In this document: piece after piece, positions 17,150-25,782 of the stretch
How the letters are laid out: each line of letters starts with the position of its first letter
How positions within the stretch are numbered: the stretch's first letter is position 1
From: CAYFZR01 sp046760505 [NCBI: Candidatus Hydrothermarchaeota archaeon]
GTDB taxonomy: Archaea; CAYFZR01
Length of the DNA: 64,000 nt
Assembly: GCA_046760505.1 (NCBI GenBank)
Contig: JBHIEG010000011.1
Location: forward strand, 4,365 to 68,364
Direction: 5' to 3'
Notes under the pieces: generated by a model
The model's input: only the letters and a program-made list of their open reading frames with translations
What the model was told of the DNA's origin: nothing
Databases searched by the model: none
Translations under genes and position numbers: made by a program

Positions 17150-18417
17150 AACTATCAAGCATTTACGACGAAATAGTTGAAAATTCTAAAGAAGGTATCC
17201 CGGTAGAAGGGGAACTTATTCAACCCCACGAAATAACCGATTTAATAAAAAAAACAGGTCTCGATTGTGTCTTGACTATTAAATCAGAGAAGAGTTTTGG
17301 CCTTATCTTTTTCAAAAACGGTACACCACAATTTTCTGTTTATGAGGAAAAGGAAAACATAGTGATAAGTTCGGACGCAATATACAACATCTTTGAAGAA
17401 ATAAAAAAGAGTGATATAGAGAAAAAAATCTGGATAGTAGAGAATTTCCACACTCTAGAACCTTATATCAGCAGGATAAAATCCCTTAAACTAGAGGGGA
17501 TCCTACATATACCTGCTGGGAGGCCCTATCAGGTCGGACTGAAACTACCAGAAACGAAGATTACGGAGATACTCGATACCCTCTGGCACTGGAGTTTTAC
17601 AGGTTACATCCAGATATCTTCCAAGACCCATTACGGCACTGAGGTAGGGAAGATCATCCTCCATAAGGGAGACATCGCACTTGCTTCTTTTGAGTCACCT
17701 GTTCTATTCACACCACTGAAAGGAGAATACGCATTACCCCTAATATTTTCAAGAGCGGAGGAAAAAAAAGGTATAATGGATATTTTTTCCCTATCACCAA
17801 CCCAAGTAAGAGATCTGTTAATAAAAAATAAGGATTTCATGATAGAAGTCGTAGAATGGAAGCCAGAAGAAGAGATACCAATTAATTTAGATGAGGAATT
17901 CGATGTTTCTGATGAATTTTTAGAGGACATGAAGGCATGGAGAGAGAAAATGTTTGAAAGGGGTTATCTTATTCCAAAAGACATTGAAAAAGCAATGCAA
18001 GAATTGAAGGCTCATCTCCACTCGGTAGGGTATGCGTACAATGGATCTGGAGAAGAGGCCATAGATAGATTGATAAAAAGCGATATCCTCCCTCAAATCA
18101 GAAAGGAAGAAATGGATAAGATAATGAAAAATGTTGGATTTGATACCATAAAGATAAGCAGCGACTGGCTCTCCAGCCTGTCTCATTTCATTGTGAAAAA
18201 AGAGAAAGATCGCAACATATTCTTTGCAGTGATAGATAAATTGATTGGAACCGATACTTCAGTTGTTGCTCCGATTGAATCAAGAACAGGCGAGGAAATC
18301 AATACCTTTGAGAGAATAGGCTACCTCAAAAAGTTAATTGAAGGCGACTTGTCTGTTTATGAGTTAACAAGAAGCGGAAAAAATGCACTACGAAAGGTAT
18401 CCTCTTTACCCAAATGA
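17146..18417 (+). CDS. DUF2226-like soluble protein
   Basis: The 423-residue product contains two copies of the motif type seen in its upstream neighbour: LIFFKNGTPQFSVYE at about 50-64 and a second, better-kept copy in the middle (LKLPETKITEILDTLWHWSFTG in shorter pieces, KIILHKGDIALASF). A helical C-terminal region (about 250-423) with mixed charge follows. No catalytic motif is visible. The paired, overlapping genes suggest a soluble partner for the membrane-bound DUF2226 protein. Function unknown. Confidence 0.6.
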   Translation: MKLSSIYDEIVENSKEGIPVEGELIQPHEITDLIKKTGLDCVLTIKSEKSFGLIFFKNGTPQFSVYEEKENIVISSDAIYNIFEEIKKSDIEKKIWIVENFHTLEPYISRIKSLKLEGILHIPAGRPYQVGLKLPETKITEILDTLWHWSFTGYIQISSKTHYGTEVGKIILHKGDIALASFESPVLFTPLKGEYALPLIFSRAEEKKGIMDIFSLSPTQVRDLLIKNKDFMIEVVEWKPEEEIPINLDEEFDVSDEFLEDMKAWREKMFERGYLIPKDIEKAMQELKAHLHSVGYAYNGSGEEAIDRLIKSDILPQIRKEEMDKIMKNVGFDTIKISSDWLSSLSHFIVKKEKDRNIFFAVIDKLIGTDTSVVAPIESRTGEEINTFERIGYLKKLIEGDLSVYELTRSGKNALRKVSSLPK

Positions 18418-18489
18418 TCAAAAATGAACATGAGTAGTGAAAAAATTTATTTACCTTTATGATTTTTTAGTGTAAGCGTTGGGTTTCGT

Positions 18490-19902
18490 ATGAAATATGC
18501 AGTATTGGGATGCGGGACGGTAGGCTATATAGTGGCGAGTTCGCTTCAGGAGAGAGGTGGAGAGGTTTTCGTTATAGATCACGACGAAACAAGGGTAGAG
18601 GCTCTGAAGGAGAGAGGCCTTAATGTCTATCACTGCGATATGTGCGATCCAGAGTTGTTAAAGAGGGAAGAAATACAGAACGCAGAGGTAATACTGATAC
18701 TCACTGGGGATGAAAACTTAAACCATAAGGTCTTAAAGGCCATTAGAAAGAAAAACCCTGAAGCTTATACGATTGTTAGAGCTACAGAAGTTGCATCAAG
18801 GGAAGAATTCCTTAAAAGTGGCGCAGATACCGTAATATATCCAAAAGACGTGATTGCCCAGGCAATAATCGATAAATTGAAGGAGGCAGGTTTAGGTAGG
18901 AAGTTAAAAAAATTAGGAAAAATAATCTCGGGTGCCAATGAAAAGGGCGTGCTAATTGTTCTGCAAGACAATCCTGATCCAGATGGAATATCAAGCGCAT
19001 ATGGACTTAGAAGAATCGTTGAGTACTACGATAAGAGGGCTGATATTGCCTACGGAGGGGAAATTGGACACCAAGAGAATAAAGCCCTAGTTAACCTGCT
19101 GGGCGTAGACATGATACATATGCCAGAGATAGATTTGAAGGAATACCAAGTTATTGCAATGGTTGATTGTTCGATACCTGGATCCAACAATTCTCTCCCA
19201 AAGAAAACAAAGGTGGACATAGTGATAGATCATCATCCGGTGGAACCGAGCAATGTAGAGGCCAGTTACATAGACCTCAGACCTTCAATTGGGGCTACTG
19301 CAAGTATAATCACTGAATACTTACGTTACAAGAAGATTTCTATAGATTCTGAGCTTGCGACAGCACTGTTACATGGAATAAAGACGGATACACAAGGATT
19401 CAAAAGAGGTACCGACCCCCTTGACTTGGAGGCATTCATGTTTCTCTATCCTCTAGCCGATCAAGAGCAACTTAGAAGAATAGAGACGCCAGATTTGTCT
19501 GGTGAGACTCTAGAAGTACTTGGAGAAGCAATAAAGAATAAAAAAGTTAAGGGAAGCATCCTGATATCTAATGTGGGGATCATAAGAAACAGAGATGCTC
19601 TACCTCAGGCAGCGGATTTCTTGCTCAACCTAGAGGGAATATCTACCGTTCTCGTATTTGGAATCGTTGAGGGAGAAGCCCACATATCTGGGAGGAGCAG
19701 GGATGTTAGAGTGCATATGGGCCAGACACTCAACGCTGCATTTGGAAGCAGCGGATCAGCTGGGGGACATGCCACTGCAGGGGCAGCAAAAATACCGCTG
19801 GGTTTGTTTGGCAACGTCAAGGACAAGACAACCCTGTTAAAACTTGTGGATGAGGCCATTACGAAAAGATTCTACGAGGTTGTGGGGGTAAAGGAGGAGT
19901 AA
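18490..19902 (+). CDS. RCK (TrkA-N) plus DHH/DHHA1 phosphoesterase fusion
   Basis: The N-terminal 130 residues form a Rossmann-fold RCK/TrkA-N domain with the nucleotide loop MKYAVLGCGTVGYIVASSL and the acidic ribose-binding end VFVIDHDE. From about residue 150 a DHH phosphoesterase follows, with DNPDPDGISSAYGLR, VIDHHPVE (DHH at about 247-249) and the C-terminal DHHA1 motif SAGGHATAGAAKIP. DHH proteins of this type hydrolyse phosphodiesters such as oligoribonucleotides or cyclic dinucleotides. The RCK domain usually senses NAD(H) or nucleotides in potassium channels. The substrate here is unknown. Fusions of this kind are known in archaea. The gene stands alone. Confidence 0.9.
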   Translation: MKYAVLGCGTVGYIVASSLQERGGEVFVIDHDETRVEALKERGLNVYHCDMCDPELLKREEIQNAEVILILTGDENLNHKVLKAIRKKNPEAYTIVRATEVASREEFLKSGADTVIYPKDVIAQAIIDKLKEAGLGRKLKKLGKIISGANEKGVLIVLQDNPDPDGISSAYGLRRIVEYYDKRADIAYGGEIGHQENKALVNLLGVDMIHMPEIDLKEYQVIAMVDCSIPGSNNSLPKKTKVDIVIDHHPVEPSNVEASYIDLRPSIGATASIITEYLRYKKISIDSELATALLHGIKTDTQGFKRGTDPLDLEAFMFLYPLADQEQLRRIETPDLSGETLEVLGEAIKNKKVKGSILISNVGIIRNRDALPQAADFLLNLEGISTVLVFGIVEGEAHISGRSRDVRVHMGQTLNAAFGSSGSAGGHATAGAAKIPLGLFGNVKDKTTLLKLVDEAITKRFYEVVGVKEE

Positions 19903-19904
19903 TT

Positions 19905-20012
19905 TTATTCTTCTTCATCTATATTTTCCTTCAATGCCTTCTTAGTGAGGGTTAGTTCCCATTTCTCTGATTTTTCTGCCCCTTTTCTCTCTTTTTTTCT
20001 CTTTTCATACAC
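19905..20012 (-). CDS. Possible small charged protein downstream of the PRC-barrel gene
   Basis: A 35-codon frame opens at a GTG that overlaps the stop of the PRC-barrel gene by one base, with GAGAGGGG seven bases upstream. The product is very lysine/glutamate-rich and ends WELTLTKKALKENIDEEE. The composition and coupling to the upstream gene are suggestive, but I recognise no family, and the frame could be chance in a purine-rich stretch. Confidence 0.3.
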   Translation of the reverse strand: MYEKRKKERKGAEKSEKWELTLTKKALKENIDEEE

Positions 20013-20275
20013 TAAAATTCCCCTCTCTCCGAAGAGATTCTCTCCAGTCGGGGGTGTCTTTTTACTATAACGATATCCCCTACAGCAAGAACTACATCGT
20101 AGGGTATTTTAACACCTTTCTCTTCTTCCTCGGTCAAAACTTGAACGGCAAGGCTATGTACTTTGCCTTTTTTTTCTCCCTCAACAATAACTTCTACTTC
20201 CTTTACCTTGCCTATGTACACGGCGGAATCAGTAAATACATCAAGTCCATACAGCATTGAGACCCTAAAATCCAT
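20012..20275 (-). CDS. PRC-barrel domain protein
   Basis: The product is a small beta-rich protein: LYGLDVFTDSAVYIGKVKEVEV, then IPYDVVLAVGDIVIVKR, which is the archaeal PRC-barrel pattern (a short electron-transfer/RNA-binding-type barrel also seen in RimM). The longest frame begins at 20392 and runs into the divergent gene, which cannot be right. ATG 20275 follows AGGGAT and lies about 14 bases after the start predicted from a TATA-like box at 20311-20319. The resulting 87-residue protein is the usual size. Function unknown. Confidence 0.75.
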   Translation of the reverse strand: MDFRVSMLYGLDVFTDSAVYIGKVKEVEVIVEGEKKGKVHSLAVQVLTEEEEKGVKIPYDVVLAVGDIVIVKRHPRLERISSERGEF

Positions 20276-20310
20276 TTTTATCCCTGACAGATTCCTTCTA
20301 CCTCCTATGC

Positions 20311-20319
20311 TTAAATACA
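20311..20319 (-). promoter_or_regulatory. TATA-like box of the PRC-barrel gene
   Basis: The minus strand reads TGTATTTAA. It predicts transcription near 20289 and so supports the short start at 20275 rather than 20392. A second TATA-like box for the divergent arfC gene lies at 20332-20341. Confidence 0.45.
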
Positions 20320-20374
20320 TTTCGATAGAACATATATTTATTAAAGATAAGATACTCCAAGCCGAGGTCAGTTC

Positions 20375-21016
20375 ATGAAACCATACGTTCATCTTAACGC
20401 AGCAATGAGCATCAATGGAAAGATTGCGCTAACAGATAAAAGTATTGAAATATCACAAAAGGAAGATAAAATAAGAGTGCATGAGTTAAGAGCAAAGTAT
20501 GATTCGATAATGGTTGGAATAAATACTATCCTAAAGGATAATCCTCACCTAACGGTCAAATACGCAAAAGGTAAGAATCCAATCAGAATCGTAATAGATA
20601 GCAGAGGAAGAACGCCTCTTAATGCTAGAGTTTTGAATAATCAGGCGAAGACTATAATAGTTGTGGGAAATAGAGCTCCAAAAGAAAGAATTGATTTACT
20701 GAAAAAACATGCTGAAATCATCTTTTGTGGGGAAAACGAAGTAGATCTGCATGAATTAATGAAAATACTCTGGAATAGAGGCATAAAAAGTATTCTCCTA
20801 GAGGGTGGAGGTACATTAAACTGGAGTATGTTAAAAGGAAGATTGGTAGACTACATCTCCGTTTACATAGGTAGCACAGTATTTGGTGGTAAAAATGCCC
20901 CCACCCTCGTAAATGGAGAAGGATTTAAGGACATTCAGGAGTGCATTAAACTAAGATTGGTGAAGAATTATTTTTTAAACAATGGAATTGTACTGGAATA
21001 CGAAGTAATAAAATAG
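20375..21016 (+). CDS. arfC: 2,5-diamino-6-ribosylaminopyrimidinone 5'-phosphate reductase
   Basis: The 213-residue protein is the archaeal RibD-C-like reductase (TIGR01508) of riboflavin and F420 precursor synthesis; it reduces the ribosyl group of the pyrimidine intermediate with NAD(P)H. Supporting segments are PYVHLNAAMSINGKIAL, YDSIMVGINTILKDNPHLTV, NPIRIVIDSRGRTPLNA, SILLEGGGTLNWSML and FGGKNAPTLVNGEGF. Length is normal for the family. GAGGT precedes the ATG by eight bases, and a TATA-like box lies at 20332-20341. It diverges from the PRC-barrel gene. Confidence 0.92.
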   Translation: MKPYVHLNAAMSINGKIALTDKSIEISQKEDKIRVHELRAKYDSIMVGINTILKDNPHLTVKYAKGKNPIRIVIDSRGRTPLNARVLNNQAKTIIVVGNRAPKERIDLLKKHAEIIFCGENEVDLHELMKILWNRGIKSILLEGGGTLNWSMLKGRLVDYISVYIGSTVFGGKNAPTLVNGEGFKDIQECIKLRLVKNYFLNNGIVLEYEVIK

Positions 21017-21071
21017 AAACAGAAATATAACAATATAGGTAAATTAAAGATCATTTGTTAAGTGGATTAAA

Positions 21072-22196
21072 ATGATAGAGTTTGTAGGCACAGCTCATGT
21101 TTCAGGGAAGAGTGTTAGGGAAGTTAGGGAAAAAATATTAACTCTAAAACCTGAAATAATCGCTGTAGAGTTATGTCTGAATAGATACAACGCTCTGGTT
21201 CATAAAAAAAGAGCAATAGAAATTAGAAACCTCTTGAAGGGGGAGAACCTCTATCTTTTCTTAACGAATCTTTTCTTGGCCCTTATTCAAAAGAAAATAG
21301 GGAAGGAAGTAGGGATAGAACCCGGAAAAGATATGATTTCAGCCATAGAAACAGCCAAAGAAGTAAATGCAGAGGTAATCCTTATTGATAGGGATATTAG
21401 AATCACATTAAGAAGATTATTGAGCAAGCTATCATTTTTCGAGAAAATTAAGATTCTTAAAGAACTGCTGTTCGGATACTGTATAAGCCTGAGTGAGGAA
21501 GAAATAGACAACATGTTAAATGAAGATGTTGTAGCGATGATCCTTGAGGAACTCAAGGAAATATCTCCAACCGCGCACGAAGTCCTTGTGGATGAAAGAG
21601 ATGCATACATGGCACTTCAACTCAAGAAATTTGGAGAAAAAAAAGTTCTCGCCGTAGTTGGAGCAGGACACATTCCCGGCATAAAACATTACCTGGAAAA
21701 TCCCCCAGCATTAAGGGTTGAAGATCTCGAATTCATACCTAAGAAAAGATTCTCAGCAAAAAAATTCCTTGCAATTCTTGTTCCCGGTGTATTCATTTTT
21801 TTGTTTGGATACTCCTTATACAAAGGGATAAACATAATACCAGAAGTTAACAAATGGATATTCATACACATGATACTGGCTTCACTAGGCGTTGTAGTTG
21901 CAAGAGGTTCAATTTTATCAGCAGTTGTAGCGGGTCTGGCGTCTCCATTCACTTCATTAAACCCAATGCTAGCAGCAGGATGGTTTGCTGGAATAACAGA
22001 GGCATGGATAAGGAAAATAAGTCTTAATGACTTCGAAAATATGGTTAAAAGTGAAAGTCTCAGTGACCTACTCGAAAACGACTTCTTTAGGGTTTTATTG
22101 GTGGCTGCACTAGCTAATCTAGGGAGTCTAGCCGGAACAGTTATATCATTCCCAGTGGTACTGAAACCATTAATAGAAAAATTGGTTACCACGTAA
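21072..22196 (+). CDS. TraB/PrgY family membrane protein
   Basis: The N-terminal 215 residues match the TraB/PrgY (Tiki-like) domain: FVGTAHVSGKSVREV, IIAVELCLNRYNAL, ILIDRDIRITLRR, VLVDERDAYMALQL and VLAVVGAGHIPGI, including the conserved GTAH and GxGH histidines and the E-x2-R of the presumed metal-dependent protease site. Several hydrophobic helices follow (about 232-250, 262-285, 290-315, 345-370). In Enterococcus, PrgY blocks pheromone signalling; archaeal roles are unknown. Length is normal for the archaeal group (TIGR00261). Confidence 0.9.
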   Translation: MIEFVGTAHVSGKSVREVREKILTLKPEIIAVELCLNRYNALVHKKRAIEIRNLLKGENLYLFLTNLFLALIQKKIGKEVGIEPGKDMISAIETAKEVNAEVILIDRDIRITLRRLLSKLSFFEKIKILKELLFGYCISLSEEEIDNMLNEDVVAMILEELKEISPTAHEVLVDERDAYMALQLKKFGEKKVLAVVGAGHIPGIKHYLENPPALRVEDLEFIPKKRFSAKKFLAILVPGVFIFLFGYSLYKGINIIPEVNKWIFIHMILASLGVVVARGSILSAVVAGLASPFTSLNPMLAAGWFAGITEAWIRKISLNDFENMVKSESLSDLLENDFFRVLLVAALANLGSLAGTVISFPVVLKPLIEKLVTT

Positions 22197-22203
22197 TAAC
22201 ATA

Positions 22204-22236
22204 GGGGATAACATAAAAGGGGATAACATAAAAGGT
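22204..22236 (+). repeat. Short tandem repeat before the M50 protease gene
   Basis: The sequence AGGGGATAACATAAA is given twice in tandem with slight trimming, just before the AAGGTG Shine-Dalgarno site of the next gene. It lies in the 46-base gap between the TraB and M50 genes and may affect leader folding; it may also be only a slippage product. Confidence 0.6.
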
Positions 22237-22242
22237 GTCAGA

Positions 22243-22845
22243 ATGCGATCTTCGTGGACAGAAATCAAACACATAACTATATCCATAGTGGTTTTGGCAT
22301 TTGCATTTACACTTATATTCGTTCAAAGATGGTCGATCAGCAATATAATTCAGAAGTTCCCTTTAATGCTATTCTTGGTAGTTCTTTCTTTTTTATTCCA
22401 CGAATTGGCGCATAAATTTACTGCTCAAAGATTTGGTTGTTGGGCTGAGTTCAGGAAATGGGATCTGGGTTTGTTGCTTGCTTTAGTGCTCGTCATAGTT
22501 ACTGGAGGCAATTTACTTTTCGCGGCTCCGGGGGCGGTCGTCATATATAGCGAATGGCTCTCCATTAGAGAAAACGGGTTGATATCACTCTCAGGACCAC
22601 TGACAAACATAATTCTCATGGTATTATTCATCATTGTTGGACTTGCCTTTCCCATTCTAAAGTACACGCACGGAGAGCTCATTTTTTATGGAGCCTACAT
22701 CAATGGAATCTTGGCGTGGTTTAACCTGTTTCCGGTATGGCAATTGGATGGTACAGATATTTTTTACTGGAACAAAATGATTTGGATATTCCTGTTTGGA
22801 TTTTCTTTCCTATTCGTTTTTATTTTTATTCCTCTTCTTTTTTAA
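22243..22845 (+). CDS. M50 family (site-2 protease-like) membrane metallopeptidase
   Basis: A 200-residue membrane protein with the zinc-binding HELAHKFTAQ (HExxH) near residues 50-58, inside the second hydrophobic helix, and NLFPVWQLDGTDIFYWN near 162-178, which supplies the third ligand (NxxPxxxLDG). Five hydrophobic helices are visible. Site-2 proteases cut substrates within the membrane; this short form has no PDZ domain. AAGGTG precedes the ATG by six bases. The target is unknown; the TraB-like putative protease lies just upstream on the same strand. Confidence 0.9.
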   Translation: MRSSWTEIKHITISIVVLAFAFTLIFVQRWSISNIIQKFPLMLFLVVLSFLFHELAHKFTAQRFGCWAEFRKWDLGLLLALVLVIVTGGNLLFAAPGAVVIYSEWLSIRENGLISLSGPLTNIILMVLFIIVGLAFPILKYTHGELIFYGAYINGILAWFNLFPVWQLDGTDIFYWNKMIWIFLFGFSFLFVFIFIPLLF

Positions 22846-22865
22846 TATTAAAATCATACAAAAAA

Positions 22866-23648
22866 TTATGCTAAATCTATCCTTTCTATATTATCTAGGT
22901 TTGCTGTGCCTAGTCCTCTCTGATCTGCTGTTTTCAGATATTTTATACTTAAAGGATCCTTCCCAAGGATATCTGCTCCTATTGCGTCGGCGGCTACCGG
23001 ATCTTTAGAAAAAATCATCAAGCCAAATTTTTTTACTCTTCCTCCCAGTTCACCATCTATATTTCCCATTCTTCCATCTACTATCGCTAGATTGGGGAGT
23101 TTGTATGTGTTTATATCAACTATACTCTCATTTATTCCAAATCTATGGAATCTGCCTTTATCAGATCCTATACTTGCGCCTAACATGTTTTTCATCGACA
23201 AAGTAACCCCGGTAAAAGAATGAATTTTTAAAACTGCAGCTGAAATAAGATAAGATCCTTCTAGTGTCAAAGGGAATTCGAATTTCTTTAAAACAATTGC
23301 ATTGGGATTTTTCTTGACTAAAAATTCGTCTCTGTTAAGGTCTACTAGTTTTAAATCATATTTTTCCCTCAGGGTGAGATATCCCAGACCTTCGTATGCT
23401 CTAAAGGTATTACACCACCCTGATCCTTCAGCAATAATTATTTCCTTTCCAAATTTTTTGAAGTACTTTACAATGGCTTCAACAGTTTCTGCTGAAGTTG
23501 TGACTGGATAGGGTCTGTTATCTATTAAATTAGGCTTTATAACGATTTTATCCTCATCTGGTTCTACTTCCAGATAATCTAAGCCTCTTTTAACCATTTT
23601 TTCAGGGTCTTCTCCCCTAACAACCACGACTTTAGACATTTTATCCAT
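22866..23648 (-). CDS. DUF362 domain protein
   Basis: The 260-residue protein matches DUF362: IVIKPNLIDNRPYPVTTS, EIIIAEGSGWCNTFRAYE, LKIHSFTGVTLSMKNMLG and DPVAADAIGADILG. DUF362 proteins are of unknown function, sometimes fused to ferredoxins; this one has no ferredoxin domain. A second, exported DUF362 protein lies at 43324-44349. The upstream gene on this strand is an ABC ATPase after a gap of about 115 bases. Confidence 0.88.
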   Translation of the reverse strand: MDKMSKVVVVRGEDPEKMVKRGLDYLEVEPDEDKIVIKPNLIDNRPYPVTTSAETVEAIVKYFKKFGKEIIIAEGSGWCNTFRAYEGLGYLTLREKYDLKLVDLNRDEFLVKKNPNAIVLKKFEFPLTLEGSYLISAAVLKIHSFTGVTLSMKNMLGASIGSDKGRFHRFGINESIVDINTYKLPNLAIVDGRMGNIDGELGGRVKKFGLMIFSKDPVAADAIGADILGKDPLSIKYLKTADQRGLGTANLDNIERIDLA

Positions 23649-23762
23649 TATTTTTTAACCTTTAACGAGTTTAATTTAAACTCAATGCTACTGAAACTTT
23701 TCCGGTAAGAGGGGAAGAAAGAATTTTTAAGCAAAATTAGTTTTTTCTTGCTGTCCTCTGAA

Positions 23763-24683
23763 TTAATCTCTATTCTTGGTAACTTCCACAAAAACATCTT
23801 CAAGGCCAGGTTTGTTTATCCAAATATCAAGTATTCTGCATGAATTTCTATTTATCAATGAGGTCAAATCCGTGAGATAGGATTCGTCTCTAATGGAGAG
23901 ATGTAATATACCATCATTTATGCTCAAAGAACTGGCATATCCAGATTCTCTAATTTCTTTCAAGAGATTATCTGGATATCGATCGAGTTTTAATCCTAAA
24001 TCCACTTTAATCTTTATTTTTTCTATCAGTTTATTTGGTGATCCCACTGCTACCAGCTTTCCATTGTTGAATATTCCTATGCGATCGCATAATTTCTCTG
24101 CCTCGTCCATGTAATGAGTGCAGAGAATTATTGTTTTACCTCTCTCCTTTTGCTTTTTTATCAGTTCTCTAATAGATATTGCGCTGGCAGGATCCAAACC
24201 CGTTGTTGGCTCATCGAGAATCAATATTGGGGGGTCATGTACCATTGCCCTTGCTATTGAGAGTCTTTGCTTCATCCCCTTAGAAAGATCGCCTATTTTA
24301 TCGTTCCTTCTGTCATAAAGTTCCATTATACTCAAGATTTCTTTTATTCTAATGTCCAAATCCTCTTTTTTAACTCCGTATAGTTCTCCAAAGTACTTAA
24401 GAATCTGGTATGGAGTCAGTTTTTCGTAAAGACTTGGATTCTCTGGTAAATAGCCTATCACCTGCCTTACCTCGTTTGGTTGTTTTTCTATATCATAACC
24501 CATGACGCTTGCTGTACCTTTACTAGGTTTGAGGATGCAACAAAGCATTCTTATCATCGTGGTTTTTCCTGCACCATTTGGACCTATGAAACCAAATATT
24601 TCATTCTCAGCGATTTTCACTGATGCGTTATCAACAGCAACGATGTTCCCAAATTTTTTTGTTAGCCCAAAAGTCTCTATCAT
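23763..24683 (-). CDS. ABC transporter ATP-binding protein (ABC-2 type)
   Basis: An ATPase of the CcmA/DrrA class: Walker A GPNGAGKTT near residue 33, Q-loop GYLPENPSLYEKLTP, signature LSKGMKQRLSIARAM, Walker B ILILDEPTTGLDP and the switch histidine in ILCTHYMDE. A C-terminal 80-residue extension is typical of ABC-2 exporters. No permease gene is adjacent; the next gene downstream is DUF362. The frame opens at 24707, but that codon lies inside the TATA-like box (24705-24714); ATG 24683 is 26 bases from the box and is the natural leaderless start. Confidence 0.92.
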   Translation of the reverse strand: MIETFGLTKKFGNIVAVDNASVKIAENEIFGFIGPNGAGKTTMIRMLCCILKPSKGTASVMGYDIEKQPNEVRQVIGYLPENPSLYEKLTPYQILKYFGELYGVKKEDLDIRIKEILSIMELYDRRNDKIGDLSKGMKQRLSIARAMVHDPPILILDEPTTGLDPASAISIRELIKKQKERGKTIILCTHYMDEAEKLCDRIGIFNNGKLVAVGSPNKLIEKIKIKVDLGLKLDRYPDNLLKEIRESGYASSLSINDGILHLSIRDESYLTDLTSLINRNSCRILDIWINKPGLEDVFVEVTKNRD

Positions 24684-24704
24684 GCTGGTATTTTTGTATT
24701 GCCA

Positions 24705-24714
24705 CATAAATAAA
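24705..24714 (-). promoter_or_regulatory. TATA-like box of the ABC ATPase gene (leaderless)
   Basis: The minus strand reads TTTATTTATG. The centre lies 26 bases from ATG 24683, which decides the start codon of the gene. Confidence 0.5.
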
Positions 24715-24809
24715 ATTTGTTAAAATTCAATTATATCCTTTTCCAGTATTGAAGCCAAGCCTAAGAGTTATATTATAGAGTATATCCCAATGAATCTTGG
24801 GTGAAATTC

Positions 24810-25769
24810 ATGGATAAATGTATGCTTGATGTACAGGGCACAAGGCCTCCAGTAGCAATCCATCTATCAAGGGTTGGGGTTACAAACGTGAAAAAACTCG
24901 TGGAGGTAAACAGAGGTGAGAAAAGACCAATTATACTCATAGCAGAGTTTGATGCATACGTTGACCTCCCATACGACCAGAAAGGCGTCCACATGTCTAG
25001 GAATCCTGAGGTAATCAACGAAGTTTTGGAAGAAGCCACAAAAGATCAGATTTATGAAGTGGAATCCCTATGTGCAGAAATGGCCAAAAGACTGCTTGAA
25101 AGGCATTTATACGCAAACAAGGCGGAAATTAGAATGAACAGCGAATTAATGATTAGGAGGAAACCTCCAATAAGTAAATCGAGTACGCAGGAAATCGTAA
25201 AATTGCTTGCCCAAGCAGTTGCGTGCAGGGAAGGGAAAGATATTACCATAAGGAAAATGGTTGGAGCAGAAGTTACTGGAATGACTGCATGTCCTTGCGC
25301 TCAGGAAATAATAAGGGAAAATATTAAAGAGAGGCTTGTAAAAATTGGTTTGAAAAAAAATGAAATAGATAGCGTCCTTGAATCCATACCAATGCCAACC
25401 CACAACCAAAGGGGGGTCGGCACCATAATGATCGAGGTGCCTGAAGGATACGACATCAGAGTGGAGACCCTATTCGAAATCATTGAAAAATCCATGAGCT
25501 CCTCGGTTTATGAACTGCTCAAAAGAGAGGACGAGGCAAAGGTAGTTGAGATAGCCCATATGAATCCCATGTTTGTAGAAGACTGTGTGAGGATGATGAT
25601 AGAGAGGATAGTTAATCGCTTCACTGACCTGCCAGATGATACGCAGGTAACCGTAAGGCAAATTAACGAAGAAAGTATCCACAGGCACAACGCCTTGGCA
25701 GAAAGAATTGCATCTCTGGGAGAATTGAGAAACGAAATAAACGACCAAAAGGCATTTAAAACTGATTGA
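24810..25769 (+). CDS. mptA: GTP cyclohydrolase IV (MptA)
   Basis: MptA is the Fe(II)-dependent enzyme that turns GTP into 7,8-dihydroneopterin 2',3'-cyclic phosphate, the first step of tetrahydromethanopterin synthesis. The 319-residue protein carries LDVQGTRPPVAIHLSRVGVTN at the N-terminus in the usual form, IAEFDAYVDLPYDQKGVHMSR, VTGMTACPCAQ (metal-binding cysteine region), MPTHNQRGVGTIMIEVPEG and MNPMFVEDCVR. A GTG at 24801 opens the frame, but GGGTGA at 24799-24804 sits five bases before ATG 24810, so I use the ATG. The gene implies a methanopterin-type C1 carrier in this organism. It is followed closely by a helical gene of unknown function. Confidence 0.95.
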   Translation: MDKCMLDVQGTRPPVAIHLSRVGVTNVKKLVEVNRGEKRPIILIAEFDAYVDLPYDQKGVHMSRNPEVINEVLEEATKDQIYEVESLCAEMAKRLLERHLYANKAEIRMNSELMIRRKPPISKSSTQEIVKLLAQAVACREGKDITIRKMVGAEVTGMTACPCAQEIIRENIKERLVKIGLKKNEIDSVLESIPMPTHNQRGVGTIMIEVPEGYDIRVETLFEIIEKSMSSSVYELLKREDEAKVVEIAHMNPMFVEDCVRMMIERIVNRFTDLPDDTQVTVRQINEESIHRHNALAERIASLGELRNEINDQKAFKTD

Positions 25770-25782
25770 TCAATAAACTTTT

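Noticed and set aside
20276-20392. Longer start of the PRC-barrel protein
   Set aside because: It would cross the promoter and start of the divergent arfC gene.
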